The position numbers and the translations under genes are program-made. Below the pieces are notes generated by a model. The model searched no databases. It had not been told where the DNA came from and saw only the letters and a list, made by a program, of their open reading frames with translations. Shown here in pieces: positions 14,549 through 22,469 of a stretch of DNA of 24,083 bases. This DNA comes from Ferroplasma sp037442045 (GTDB lineage: Archaea; Thermoplasmatota; Thermoplasmata; Thermoplasmatales; Thermoplasmataceae): the NCBI RefSeq assembly GCF_037442045.1, contig NZ_JBBIRC010000024.1, positions 1 to 24,083 of the forward strand. Direction: 5' to 3'. Positions within the stretch are counted from its first letter, which is position 1. Every line of letters begins with the position of its first letter.

Positions 14549-15811
14549 ATGGCTATGGACAGTATATTTAAACTGGGTTTTCAGAAGAAAGAAACAGTAA
14601 GGCAGGCAGCAGGTGAAAGCCTGAAGAGATTCATTTTGATAGCTATTGTTGCTGGATTACCGGCATTTCTTGAAGGTTTTGATGGTGAGATATACTCTTT
14701 TGGATCAACTTATATTGTTCCCGCATTAACTGGACCAACATACCTTTCAATCGGGTTAATACTTACGGGATATGCAATAGGCATAGCAATATTCAGCCTC
14801 GTTGGGGGATTCCTGTTTGACAGGTATTCGGTAAAAAATACCGTTATTCTTTCCGTTGTTGTATTCTCTGCATTTACAATAATGACTGGATTTGTAACCA
14901 CAACTCCTGAACTCTTCGTAGCAAGGCTTGGCGTTGGAATAGGAGTTGGAATATTTCAGCCAGCAGGCGTTGCACTTCTGGGCGACATATTTTATGAGAC
15001 CAGAGGAAAGGCAGTATCTGTATGGGCAACATTCTTCTCAATCGGCCTTTTCGCATCACCGTATCTTATAGAACCGTTTCTTCCAGCGTTCAGGCTTCCA
15101 TTTGAAATATCTGGTGCGCTTGCAATAATAATACTTGCACTTGTAATAATGATAATACCTGTTACTTATAAAAAAGAAAAACCAACAACGAAATTGAATG
15201 TAAAAAATGTGTTCAACAGGAATATTATACTATTATCAATATCTGTTTTCTTCTTTGGAATAGCACTATTTGCTGGATATTTAGGATACTTCTCCGATTA
15301 CTTGATAAAAGGGCTGCTCTTATCCAATGGCAATGCAGCGATAATAGCTTCAATGGCCGGAGCAGGAGGATTCATAATGGCTTTCCCCATAGGATTTACA
15401 GCAGATAGGATAGGAAGAAAATACATGGTTATTGTAACATCCGTTCTCATAGCAATAGGGTCGGCTGGGATGTTTTTCCTGTTCACATCATTTGCAGGGC
15501 TTGTTGTTTCCACATTCATTTTCGGATCGGGTTGGGGAGTTTATGTAGATCTTCTGGTAGCACTGGGACAGGATTCTGTCGAAGACAGAATAGTTGGGAC
15601 AATTTCAGGATTTCTTTTTTTTATATTCAACGTTGGAACAATAATTGGCGGTCCACTTTATGAGGCTTTACTTCCAATGGGATTCAAAAAAACTTCATTG
15701 ATATCTGTTATTATCCCTGCTATTCTTGCTGTAGTATTTGTATTATTTACAAAGAAGATGACAAAAAGCACCATTGAAGAACACCCTGAATTTGAAAAAC
15801 AATCTTCTTAA
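14549..15811 (+). CDS. Major facilitator superfamily transporter
   Basis: A 420-residue 12-TM secondary transporter. TM1 contains GLPAFLEGFDGEIYSFG, with the acidic residue placed as in the DGYD/EGFD motif of aromatic-acid/sugar proton symporters. The TM2-TM3 loop has GFLFDRYSVKN, a weakened form of the MFS signature. The TM8-TM9 loop has the full version ADRIGRKYM. A longer cytoplasmic loop with KKEKPTTKLNVKN (about residues 207-220) divides the two halves. Substrate unknown: the acidophile context favours proton-coupled import of a small organic acid or amino acid, but this is inference. The ATG at 14549 and one two codons later are both possible starts. It converges on the small gene at 15816. 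Confidence 0.9.
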   Translation: MAMDSIFKLGFQKKETVRQAAGESLKRFILIAIVAGLPAFLEGFDGEIYSFGSTYIVPALTGPTYLSIGLILTGYAIGIAIFSLVGGFLFDRYSVKNTVILSVVVFSAFTIMTGFVTTTPELFVARLGVGIGVGIFQPAGVALLGDIFYETRGKAVSVWATFFSIGLFASPYLIEPFLPAFRLPFEISGALAIIILALVIMIIPVTYKKEKPTTKLNVKNVFNRNIILLSISVFFFGIALFAGYLGYFSDYLIKGLLLSNGNAAIIASMAGAGGFIMAFPIGFTADRIGRKYMVIVTSVLIAIGSAGMFFLFTSFAGLVVSTFIFGSGWGVYVDLLVALGQDSVEDRIVGTISGFLFFIFNVGTIIGGPLYEALLPMGFKKTSLISVIIPAILAVVFVLFTKKMTKSTIEEHPEFEKQSS

Positions 15812-15815
15812 TTTT

Positions 15816-16022
15816 TTAATTTTGCCTTGAATTTCTTAATTTGTAAATATGCCTGTGCAAAAAATACAGGATTACTAACATTATTACTGTTGGCAATGCT
15901 GCATAATATGTGAAATCCCTGAATGAAAGGTAAATATTTGATACTGCAGTGTAAATTACAAGTATGACGGCTGCAGCGCCTATCATGTAATCTGCAATTT
16001 CTAGCCTTTCCATAGAATTCAT
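15816..16022 (-). CDS. Tiny two-TM membrane protein
   Basis: 68 residues with two TM segments (about 11-30, ADYMIGAAAVILVIYTAVSN, and 38-57, TYYAALPTVIMLVILYFLHR) and basic ends. No family recognised. Support for expression: a good TATA box (minus-strand TTAATATATAAGAT, about 16032-16045) some 17-20 nt before the ATG at 16022, or slightly better spaced for the second ATG at 16013. It converges on the MFS gene with only four bases between the stops. Could be a chance frame, but promoter and hydrophobic pattern argue for a gene. Confidence 0.55.
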   Translation of the reverse strand: MNSMERLEIADYMIGAAAVILVIYTAVSNIYLSFRDFTYYAALPTVIMLVILYFLHRHIYKLRNSRQN

Positions 16023-16086
16023 ATTTTTATCTTATATATTAACTTTTATGGGCATAAAACATAAAAATGCCAGAGATTACAGAAGA

Positions 16087-16097
16087 TAATTAATATA
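16087..16097 (+). promoter_or_regulatory. TATA-box promoter of the M20 amidohydrolase gene
   Basis: TAATTAATATAG is centred about 25 nt before the ATG at 16118, consistent with a leaderless transcript. Confidence 0.45.
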
Positions 16098-16117
16098 GAT
16101 TAATACAATATTTATTA

Positions 16118-17263
16118 ATGAATGTGGAAGATTATATTATTAAAACAAGGGAATATTTTCATGAAACCCCGGAACTGAGCTTTAAGGAATACAAAACTGC
16201 TGATAAAATAGAAGAGGAATTAAGAAATATGGGGCTTACTCCTAAAAGGACCACAGAAACTGGTGTTATAGCAGATATCAAGGGAAATGGAAATAAAACG
16301 GTTGCGATAAGGGCTGATATCGATGCTTTGCCAGTTACTGAGGAAAATAAAGTAAATTATGTATCTCAAACCAAAGGGGTTATGCATGCCTGTGGCCATG
16401 ACACACATATGGCAATGCTTCTTGGTGCAGCAAAAATGTTGATTGCAGAAAAGGAAAACCTTAAAGGGAATATAAGATTAATTTTCCAGCCTGCTGAAGA
16501 ATTGCCCCCGGGAGGTGCTGTTGACATGATAAAAAATGGTGCTCTGGATAATGTTGATTACATAATAGGCCAGCACATCTGGGGCTTATTTCCTGCAGGA
16601 AAAGTAGCTATATATTATAAGGAAATGATGGCAAATGCAGATGAATTTGATATAAAAATTCATGGCAGGGGAGGCCATGGATCTGCACCACAGGATTCTA
16701 TAGATGCAGTGTATATAACAGCGCATTTAATAGAAATGCTTAACACAATAGTATCAAGAGAAATAGACCCACAGGAACCGGCAGTAATAACTACAGGAAC
16801 AGTAAATGCAGGTTACAGGTATAATATAATAGCAGCACATGCAGAACTGACCGGTACAGTAAGAACGTTCAGCACCGATGTCCAGGAAAAGATAATAAAA
16901 AGAATTAAAAATATTCTGGAAGGCCTTAAATCTATTTATGGAATTGAATATGAATACGAATACAAAAAGGGATATCCTGTGCTTATAAATAATGAAAAGG
17001 TTTCCAGAATTATAGAAGATGCAGCGGAAAAGATTGTGGGTAAAGACAACATAATGCATCCAAAGCCAAATATGGGAGGCGAAGATTTTGCATATTATCT
17101 GCAGAAGATTCCAGGAGCTTATTATTTTCTGGGCGGCATGAATAAAGATAAGGGATTTGATTCGCCAAACCATTCTCCAACATTTGACGTGGATGAAAGT
17201 GCGCTTTATACTGGATCAAAGATCCTGAAGGAGGTTGCAATGGAAATACTGGACAGGGAATAA
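16118..17263 (+). CDS. M20-family metallo-amidohydrolase (N-acyl-amino acid amidohydrolase/carboxypeptidase type)
   Basis: Binuclear metal hydrolase of 381 residues that cleaves N-acyl amino acids or C-terminal residues of short peptides in the cytosol. Metal ligands and catalytic residues are visible: HACGHDTH (Cys92, His94, His97 region), QPAEELPPGG with Glu127/Glu128, His153 in GQHIWG, and His352 in SPNHSPTFDVDE. The lid/dimerisation domain lies between about 178 and 285 (GRGGHGSAP at 183-191). Cys in place of the usual Asp in HACGHD is the mark of the aminoacylase/hippuricase/IAA-amino-acid hydrolase branch (M20D) rather than of DapE or ArgE. It is upstream of the racemase gene, 53 bp away and co-oriented. 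Exact substrate (hippurate, N-acetyl amino acids, dipeptides) cannot be chosen. Confidence 0.93.
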   Translation: MNVEDYIIKTREYFHETPELSFKEYKTADKIEEELRNMGLTPKRTTETGVIADIKGNGNKTVAIRADIDALPVTEENKVNYVSQTKGVMHACGHDTHMAMLLGAAKMLIAEKENLKGNIRLIFQPAEELPPGGAVDMIKNGALDNVDYIIGQHIWGLFPAGKVAIYYKEMMANADEFDIKIHGRGGHGSAPQDSIDAVYITAHLIEMLNTIVSREIDPQEPAVITTGTVNAGYRYNIIAAHAELTGTVRTFSTDVQEKIIKRIKNILEGLKSIYGIEYEYEYKKGYPVLINNEKVSRIIEDAAEKIVGKDNIMHPKPNMGGEDFAYYLQKIPGAYYFLGGMNKDKGFDSPNHSPTFDVDESALYTGSKILKEVAMEILDRE

Positions 17264-17316
17264 AATATACTATTTTTTTATAATAAACTATTTATGAGTT
17301 GGTAAATTTCTATATT

Positions 17317-18309
17317 ATGAGTTTTAAATCTGAATTTACAATTGACGTTATAGATACACATACGGAAGGAGAGCCTACAAGAATTATATTCTGGAATGAT
17401 GTGCCAAAGAATTTGAAAGATGCGCTTTCAGTAAGGAAATACTTTATTGAACATTATGATTACATAAGAAAAATTTTACTTATGGAGCCAAGGGGGCATA
17501 AAGACCAGTTTGGTGCAGTTTTGCTTCCTCCTGTTAATCCAGATAGTGATTATACTGTCCTTTACCTTACAACGGATTCTTACCTTGATATGTGCGGGCA
17601 TGCAACTATAGGGATAAGCACTGCACTTGTTAGCCTTGGATACATTAAATGTGAAGGGAGTGAGAAAACACTGACTTTTGACACTGTAGCAGGGACCGTT
17701 AAGGCCAGAGTGAAGATAGAAAATGGAGAACCAGTATCTGTATCAATAATAGATGTTAAATCTTATTTTGTAAAACAAATAGATATACTTCTAAATGGAA
17801 AAGAGATCAAAGTAAACATTTCATATGGCGGAAATTTCTATGCAATTGTAAAATCCGATGATATTGGTATCGATGTTGAGCCGCATAATATAGAGAAATT
17901 AATAAATTATGGAAAAATTATAAGAGAAAAATCCTATGAAGCACTGAAAATATTATACCCTGAAAACCGTAAAAATCTTTATCCGCTTGCAATGATAACG
18001 GATAGCAAACATGATTACAGAGCGGTGGTAACATTTTCTGGCAACAGCTTCGATAGATCACCATGTGGAACAGGAACAGCTGCCAGGGCTGCTTTGCTTG
18101 TCCATGATGGAAAATTAGATTTAAACGGGGAATATGTTAATGAGTCAATAATCAGAACAAAGTTTTCATGCAAAATTATATCCTCTGAAAACATAAATGG
18201 AAATACAGTTATTGTCCCAGAAATTACTGGCAGAGCATGGATTACACAGTTATGCAAAATAATTGTACAGCCAGATGACCCATTGAAAGGTGGATTTTTA
18301 GTTGAATGA
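17317..18309 (+). CDS. Proline racemase / 4-hydroxyproline 2-epimerase family protein
   Basis: Cofactor-independent racemase or epimerase of 330 residues using two cysteines as acid-base pair. Both are present: Cys93 in DMCGHATIG and Cys250 in DRSPCGTGTAAR. The second Cys rules out the trans-3-hydroxyproline dehydratase subgroup, which has Ser/Thr there. The N-terminal DVIDTHTEGEPTRI and MEPRGHKDQFGAV are family hallmarks. Whether proline or hydroxyproline is the substrate is not clear; the GHATIG sequence after the first Cys differs from the GHNS/GHGT of characterised groups. I start at the ATG at 17317; an upstream TTG at 17299 is in frame but less likely. It may share a transcript with the M20 gene or use its own TATA-like element around 17275-17295. 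Confidence 0.88.
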   Translation: MSFKSEFTIDVIDTHTEGEPTRIIFWNDVPKNLKDALSVRKYFIEHYDYIRKILLMEPRGHKDQFGAVLLPPVNPDSDYTVLYLTTDSYLDMCGHATIGISTALVSLGYIKCEGSEKTLTFDTVAGTVKARVKIENGEPVSVSIIDVKSYFVKQIDILLNGKEIKVNISYGGNFYAIVKSDDIGIDVEPHNIEKLINYGKIIREKSYEALKILYPENRKNLYPLAMITDSKHDYRAVVTFSGNSFDRSPCGTGTAARAALLVHDGKLDLNGEYVNESIIRTKFSCKIISSENINGNTVIVPEITGRAWITQLCKIIVQPDDPLKGGFLVE

Positions 18310-18400
18310 TCTGACTTGTAATGATATACAGGACTTTCAATTTTATTGCATTTGTATTTTGATAGCCCCAGGACTTTGGTGTGAGTCACTCCGTTCAAAT

Positions 18401-18814
18401 TATTTTAAACCTGTAAATGTGGCAATATCTGTGAAAGATTTCGCCCTCTTTCTCAAAGATGTGCCTGACGCATACCCGAAGGCAAGGAAGCTCGATCTTG
18501 TAATGGACAACATGAACGGGCATTTCCCGAAATCCATAACAGAGACATTCGGCGAAAATGAGGAAAAGAAGATGATCTCAAGGCCGGAATTCCATTATAC
18601 ACCGAAACACGGAAGCTGGCTGAACATCGCTGAAATAGAGATCAATGTCATGGACATGGAATGCACAAAGAGGCTATTCGAATCCTATAACGAACTGGAA
18701 ACAAGCGTGAATGCATGGCAGAAGAGGATGAACAAGAAAAAGGCAAAGATCAAATGGTCTTTCACAAAGGAAAAAGCAGATACAAAACTTTCAAAATACA
18801 TACAACATAATTAA
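18401..18814 (+). pseudogene. IS630-family transposase, C-terminal fragment
   Basis: About 137 residues matching the end of IS630/Tc1-type DDE transposases. It shows the second catalytic Asp in LDLVMDNMNGH, then FHYTPKHGSWLNIAEIEINV with the third catalytic Glu. The first catalytic Asp and the N-terminal helix-turn-helix are missing, so it cannot be active. The fragment begins about 90 bp after the racemase stop; recognisable similarity starts near YFKPVNVAISVKDF. Its base composition is richer in G+C than the neighbours (28 of 60 G or C at 18481-18540), suggesting a foreign or more recent origin. The TAA at 18812-18814 appears to be the original stop. Confidence 0.85.
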
Positions 18815-18829
18815 TATGTCATGACACTA

Positions 18830-18851
18830 GTTTTGTAAAACAATATTTTTT
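18830..18851 (+). terminator. Possible terminator after the IS630 fragment
   Basis: A short dyad GTTTT-GT-AAAAC (18830-18841) is followed by a T-run at 18846-18851 in the gap between the plus-strand block and the converging hyuB gene. Archaeal termination needs mainly the T-run. Confidence 0.3.
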
Positions 18852-18875
18852 ATCAAGATTTATAAATTAGTAAAA

Positions 18876-20408
18876 TTATTGTTTCTCCCCATATGCTGCA
18901 CCGCCAGGAGTTTCCACTATAACTTCATCGTTTTCTTCAAGCACCGTTGAAAATTTGCTTGGCATTGATTTCTTCCTGCCGTTGCTTATTATGTAAAGCT
19001 TGCCAGTTTTTCCTGGAAATCCACCATGAAGACCCCATGGAGGTATTATAAATCTATCGGCAATAACAGATATATATGTTCTGCTCCTTACTTTAAATGA
19101 ACGGACAATTCCTTCGCCGCCATGGTATTTTCCTTTTCCATAACTGTTTTTCCTGAGATTGTATTTTGTGAAGAAAAATGGGTATTCCTTCTCTGCAATT
19201 TCAACAGGAGTATTTAATGTATTTGTCATATTGCTATGTATTCCGGATTCACCATTGGAATCGTATCTTCCACCGTTGCCACCACCGATTGTTTCATAAT
19301 ATGACCAGTATTTATTTCCGTATTTTCCCCCAAGCATTAAATTCATCATTGTGCCTGATGATGCTGCAGGTATATAGTCAAGAAATTCGCTCAGTGCCCT
19401 CAATGTTACATCTGCCATTCTCTGTGTTGTTTCCACATTTCCACCGGAAACCGGGTAATTTCTTTCAGGGTTTACCAGCGAACCGTATGGCGCCTTAATA
19501 GTAATTATCGAGTAAAAGCCCTCATTTGTAGGTATAGAATATCTCATTGCACTTCTTATTGCATATGCCACAGCAGAAAATGTTACACCTTCCACTGCAT
19601 TTAATGGATACTCTATTTCTTTATGGGTTCCTTCAAAATCTGCAATAACGCCTTCATCGCTTATTTTTAAATTCATATCTATATTTATCTTTTCAACTCC
19701 CTTTTCCAGGTAATCTGTTGCCTTATATTCTCCAGATCTCCACTCTTTCAGTGCCATTAATGATAACTCTCGGGAATGGCTTATAAGTTCATCCCATGAA
19801 GATAATATTTCATCTGCGCCATATTTTGCCTTCAGTTCATTTACCCTGTTTATTCCCATTTTGTTTGCAGATATCTGTGCATTTAAATCACCCTTTGCAG
19901 TTTCAGGGTCTTTAAAATTTGATAGTATTATTTTTATAACATCAGGAGTAATAATCACAGGAGGTATTACCATGCCTTCCTGGAAAATATTTCTTGCATC
20001 TGGATTCAGGCTGCCGAAAACAGGGCCGCCGACATCCACATTGTGTGCCTTGTTAATTACATAGCAGAATAATTTATCCTTATCATAAACAGGAGCTATT
20101 ATCGTAACATCGTTGAGGTGAGTCCCTGATATATACGGATCGTTTGTTATAAGCATTTCATTTTCTTTTAATTTTATTTTATTTTCTTTCATATAATTTA
20201 TAATGTTTTTAGACCCAATTTTAAAAGATCCAAGATGCACTGGAATATGCTCGGCCTGAGCTATTATTCTCCCTTCTGAATCGATAACGGCACAGCTATG
20301 GTCCATTCTTTCCCTTATATTTGGCGATATAGCCGATCTTTTTAATGCAACTCCCATTTCTTCTGCTATAAATTGTGTAGCCTTTCCTATAATTTCCCAA
20401 TCAGTCAT
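18876..20408 (-). CDS. hyuB: Hydantoinase B / 5-oxoprolinase beta-type subunit
   Basis: Partner subunit of HyuA, 510 residues, near the usual length. Conserved blocks run in order: SPNIRERMDHSCAVIDSEG near 28-46, ITNDPYISGTHLNDVTI near 86-102, KAHNVDVGG near 118-126, GGNVETTQRMADVTLRAL near 323-340, GGGNGGRYDSNGESGIHSN near 375-393, then LNTPVEIAEKEYPFFFTKY and GKGKYHGGEGI. These define the Hydantoinase_B family, which with HyuA does ATP-dependent ring opening of 5-oxoproline or N-substituted hydantoins (or ketone carboxylation in the acetone carboxylase branch). The ATG overlaps the hyuA stop as ATGA, with GGTGA four bases upstream, so the two are translationally coupled. Confidence 0.92.
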   Translation of the reverse strand: MTDWEIIGKATQFIAEEMGVALKRSAISPNIRERMDHSCAVIDSEGRIIAQAEHIPVHLGSFKIGSKNIINYMKENKIKLKENEMLITNDPYISGTHLNDVTIIAPVYDKDKLFCYVINKAHNVDVGGPVFGSLNPDARNIFQEGMVIPPVIITPDVIKIILSNFKDPETAKGDLNAQISANKMGINRVNELKAKYGADEILSSWDELISHSRELSLMALKEWRSGEYKATDYLEKGVEKINIDMNLKISDEGVIADFEGTHKEIEYPLNAVEGVTFSAVAYAIRSAMRYSIPTNEGFYSIITIKAPYGSLVNPERNYPVSGGNVETTQRMADVTLRALSEFLDYIPAASSGTMMNLMLGGKYGNKYWSYYETIGGGNGGRYDSNGESGIHSNMTNTLNTPVEIAEKEYPFFFTKYNLRKNSYGKGKYHGGEGIVRSFKVRSRTYISVIADRFIIPPWGLHGGFPGKTGKLYIISNGRKKSMPSKFSTVLEENDEVIVETPGGAAYGEKQ

Positions 20409-22360
20409 AATCTCACCGCCCTTAATTCATTGTTTTTCCCGCGAAATACTTTCCATTTCGGTGGCACAAATGTGCTTGAACCGTCTTCCTCAATTACAGC
20501 AGGCCCGTTTATTTCCTTGCCTAATGGCAGAGAATTTCTGCTGTAAACATCAACATCTTCCCATTTGCCGTTTATATAAATCTTTCTTTTATATGGCTGT
20601 ACATTCTTATTTTCGATATTATTTATATCAGGCTTTATTCTTTTCTTAACTGCAAAAACTCTTATTGTAAGTATTTCCACCGGCCTTTCCAGTGTAAATC
20701 CAAAGGTTTTGTCATGCGTTTTTGTAAAATCCTTTATTATTTCATCTTTATCAGGAGTTGTTACAGGTATTGTTAATTCCGATCCCTGGCCAACGTATCT
20801 GCAATCTGCATACCTTATAAATTCTGGATCCTTTACCTGGTATTGAAGGCGCTGCTCCAGTTCATTAAAGCCTGCTTCAAGATCCTCCGGATATGACATT
20901 CTTGCTTCGTATTTAATATCGGCAAGAAGCATTCCAAGAGCACTGAATACTCCTGGCTCTGGGGGTATTATAACATTTTTTATTCCCAGTTCATCGGCTA
21001 CAGGCATGGTAACCTGTGGCCCTGCACCGCCAAAACCAAATAATGTATATTCTGCCGGGTCAAGCCCCCTTTCTACTGTTACAAGCCTTATTGCCCTTGC
21101 CATTTCAAGATTTGCCAGTTTTATTGCAGATTCTGCTACTTTATATGGATCACCAAGTTTTTCCAGTGCTTTCAATGAAAGGTCTTTTCTGAGAATTTTA
21201 TCTGATCCTGACATTTTATCGTTTATAATTCCCATGACAAGGTTTGAATCTGTAAGAGTGGGCTCTTTGCCGCCACGATTGTATGCAACTGGCCCAGGTT
21301 CTGAACCTGCACTCATAGGCCCTATGTTCAGTGCACCGGTTTTATCCTTCCATATAACAGTACCCCCGCCTGAAGATACTTCAGAAAGGTCAATGAAAGG
21401 GAATCTTACAGGGTATCCGGATCCTTTTACTATCCTCCCATGATGTGATGATCCACCAACTTCATATTCTGCAGTAATTTCCACATTATTGTTTATGACT
21501 GTACCTGCCTTTGATGTGGTACCGCCCATATCAAAGCTAATAACTTTATCAATTCCCAGTATGTTTGAAAACTCACTTGCAGCTATTACCCCTGCTGCAG
21601 GTCCTGATTCTATAATGTTTACCGGCTTTTTTATAACTTCATCTACTGAAACAAGGCCACCTGCATTTGACATCATATTTATTTCCGGAGAACCAAACTG
21701 AGCCAACACTGATTTCAATCTTGTCAGGTAACTGGAAACAACAGGCATAAGAACGGAATTTACAACCGTTGTTGATGTCCTTTCATATTCCCTGGGCTCA
21801 GGAGAAACATCGTATGAAATTGAAATATTATCAAAATATTTTGATAAATAGTTTTTAATGTTAATCTCGTTCTCAGGCCTCATATACGAATGCAAAAAGC
21901 ATACAGCAATAGATTTTACCTTATTTTTTAGCATTGAATTTATAATTTCCTCCAGTGATGATGTTTCTGCTTTCTTTATTATATGGCCATTTACATCTGT
22001 TCTCTCATCAACTTCATAACGGAGTTTAGAAGGTATCAGAGTTTTTGGCCTGTGAAAATCAAGATTGTAAAGTTCTGGCCTGTTCTGCCTGCCTATTTCT
22101 ATTACATCCTTGAATCCTTTAGTAGTTAAAAGTGCTGTTTTTGGTAGTTCAAGCCCATACTGGCCCAGCAATGAATTTGTTGCAATTGTTGTTGCATGGA
22201 CAAACTCATCGATATTTTTATTAAGATATTTGCTTAATCCATCCATTACTGCCTGCTCTGGATTTGCCGGCGTTGTTGGAACCTTATAATAGTGTATTTC
22301 ATCATCTATTATGATTATATCAGTGAAGGTTCCACCTATATCTATTGATACTGTAACCAT
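20405..22360 (-). CDS. hyuA: Hydantoinase A / 5-oxoprolinase alpha-type subunit (ATP-binding)
   Basis: Subunit of 651 residues with the ASKHA-type nucleotide-binding fold. The N-terminal phosphate loop SIDIGGTFTD is at 5-14 and the second loop ISFDMGGTTSKAG at 274-286, with ESGPAAG at 251-257, SSGGGTVIW at 329-337 and SAGSEPGPVAYNRGG at 350-364. VERGLDPAEY...FGFGGAGP lies near 434-453, and a C-terminal beta-rich domain ends with INGPAVIEE. The family phosphorylates a cyclic amide before hydrolysis. It is first gene of the hyuAB operon, with a TATA-like AAAATATTAATA (22385-22396) about 30 nt before the ATG. 5-Oxoproline, methylhydantoin and acetone cannot be separated by eye; I favour an oxoprolinase- or hydantoin-type role from the amino acid neighbours. 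Confidence 0.92.
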   Translation of the reverse strand: MVTVSIDIGGTFTDIIIIDDEIHYYKVPTTPANPEQAVMDGLSKYLNKNIDEFVHATTIATNSLLGQYGLELPKTALLTTKGFKDVIEIGRQNRPELYNLDFHRPKTLIPSKLRYEVDERTDVNGHIIKKAETSSLEEIINSMLKNKVKSIAVCFLHSYMRPENEINIKNYLSKYFDNISISYDVSPEPREYERTSTTVVNSVLMPVVSSYLTRLKSVLAQFGSPEINMMSNAGGLVSVDEVIKKPVNIIESGPAAGVIAASEFSNILGIDKVISFDMGGTTSKAGTVINNNVEITAEYEVGGSSHHGRIVKGSGYPVRFPFIDLSEVSSGGGTVIWKDKTGALNIGPMSAGSEPGPVAYNRGGKEPTLTDSNLVMGIINDKMSGSDKILRKDLSLKALEKLGDPYKVAESAIKLANLEMARAIRLVTVERGLDPAEYTLFGFGGAGPQVTMPVADELGIKNVIIPPEPGVFSALGMLLADIKYEARMSYPEDLEAGFNELEQRLQYQVKDPEFIRYADCRYVGQGSELTIPVTTPDKDEIIKDFTKTHDKTFGFTLERPVEILTIRVFAVKKRIKPDINNIENKNVQPYKRKIYINGKWEDVDVYSRNSLPLGKEINGPAVIEEDGSSTFVPPKWKVFRGKNNELRAVRL

Positions 22361-22384
22361 GGCTTTGTGATTGGCTTTTACGTT

Positions 22385-22396
22385 ATTAATATTTTC
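22385..22396 (-). promoter_or_regulatory. TATA-box promoter of hyuAB
   Basis: Minus-strand AAAATATTAATA is centred about 31 nt before the hyuA ATG at 22360. No dyad is apparent near it. Confidence 0.4.
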
Positions 22397-22469
22397 ACAG
22401 AAACTTAAAATTTTTGCTTCATGATGTGCTGATATCCCAGATTTTGGTATAAACTGGCTGTTAAACGCT

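Noticed and set aside
16754..17173. Minus-strand frame of 139 codons inside the M20 gene
   Set aside because: Rich in Cys, Phe and Tyr from reverse reading of A/T-rich codons, no domain, opposite to an assured gene.
18015..18398. Minus-strand frame overlapping the racemase 3' end and following spacer
   Set aside because: Shadow of the racemase frame; no promoter, no motif.
18302..18400. Extension of the IS630 frame upstream to overlap the racemase stop
   Set aside because: Open by chance; transposase-like sequence begins only near 18401 and the upstream part is A/T-rich spacer.
21006..21443. Plus-strand open frame of 145 codons inside hyuA
   Set aside because: Antisense to conserved HyuA motifs; composition is explained by the codon pattern of the real gene.
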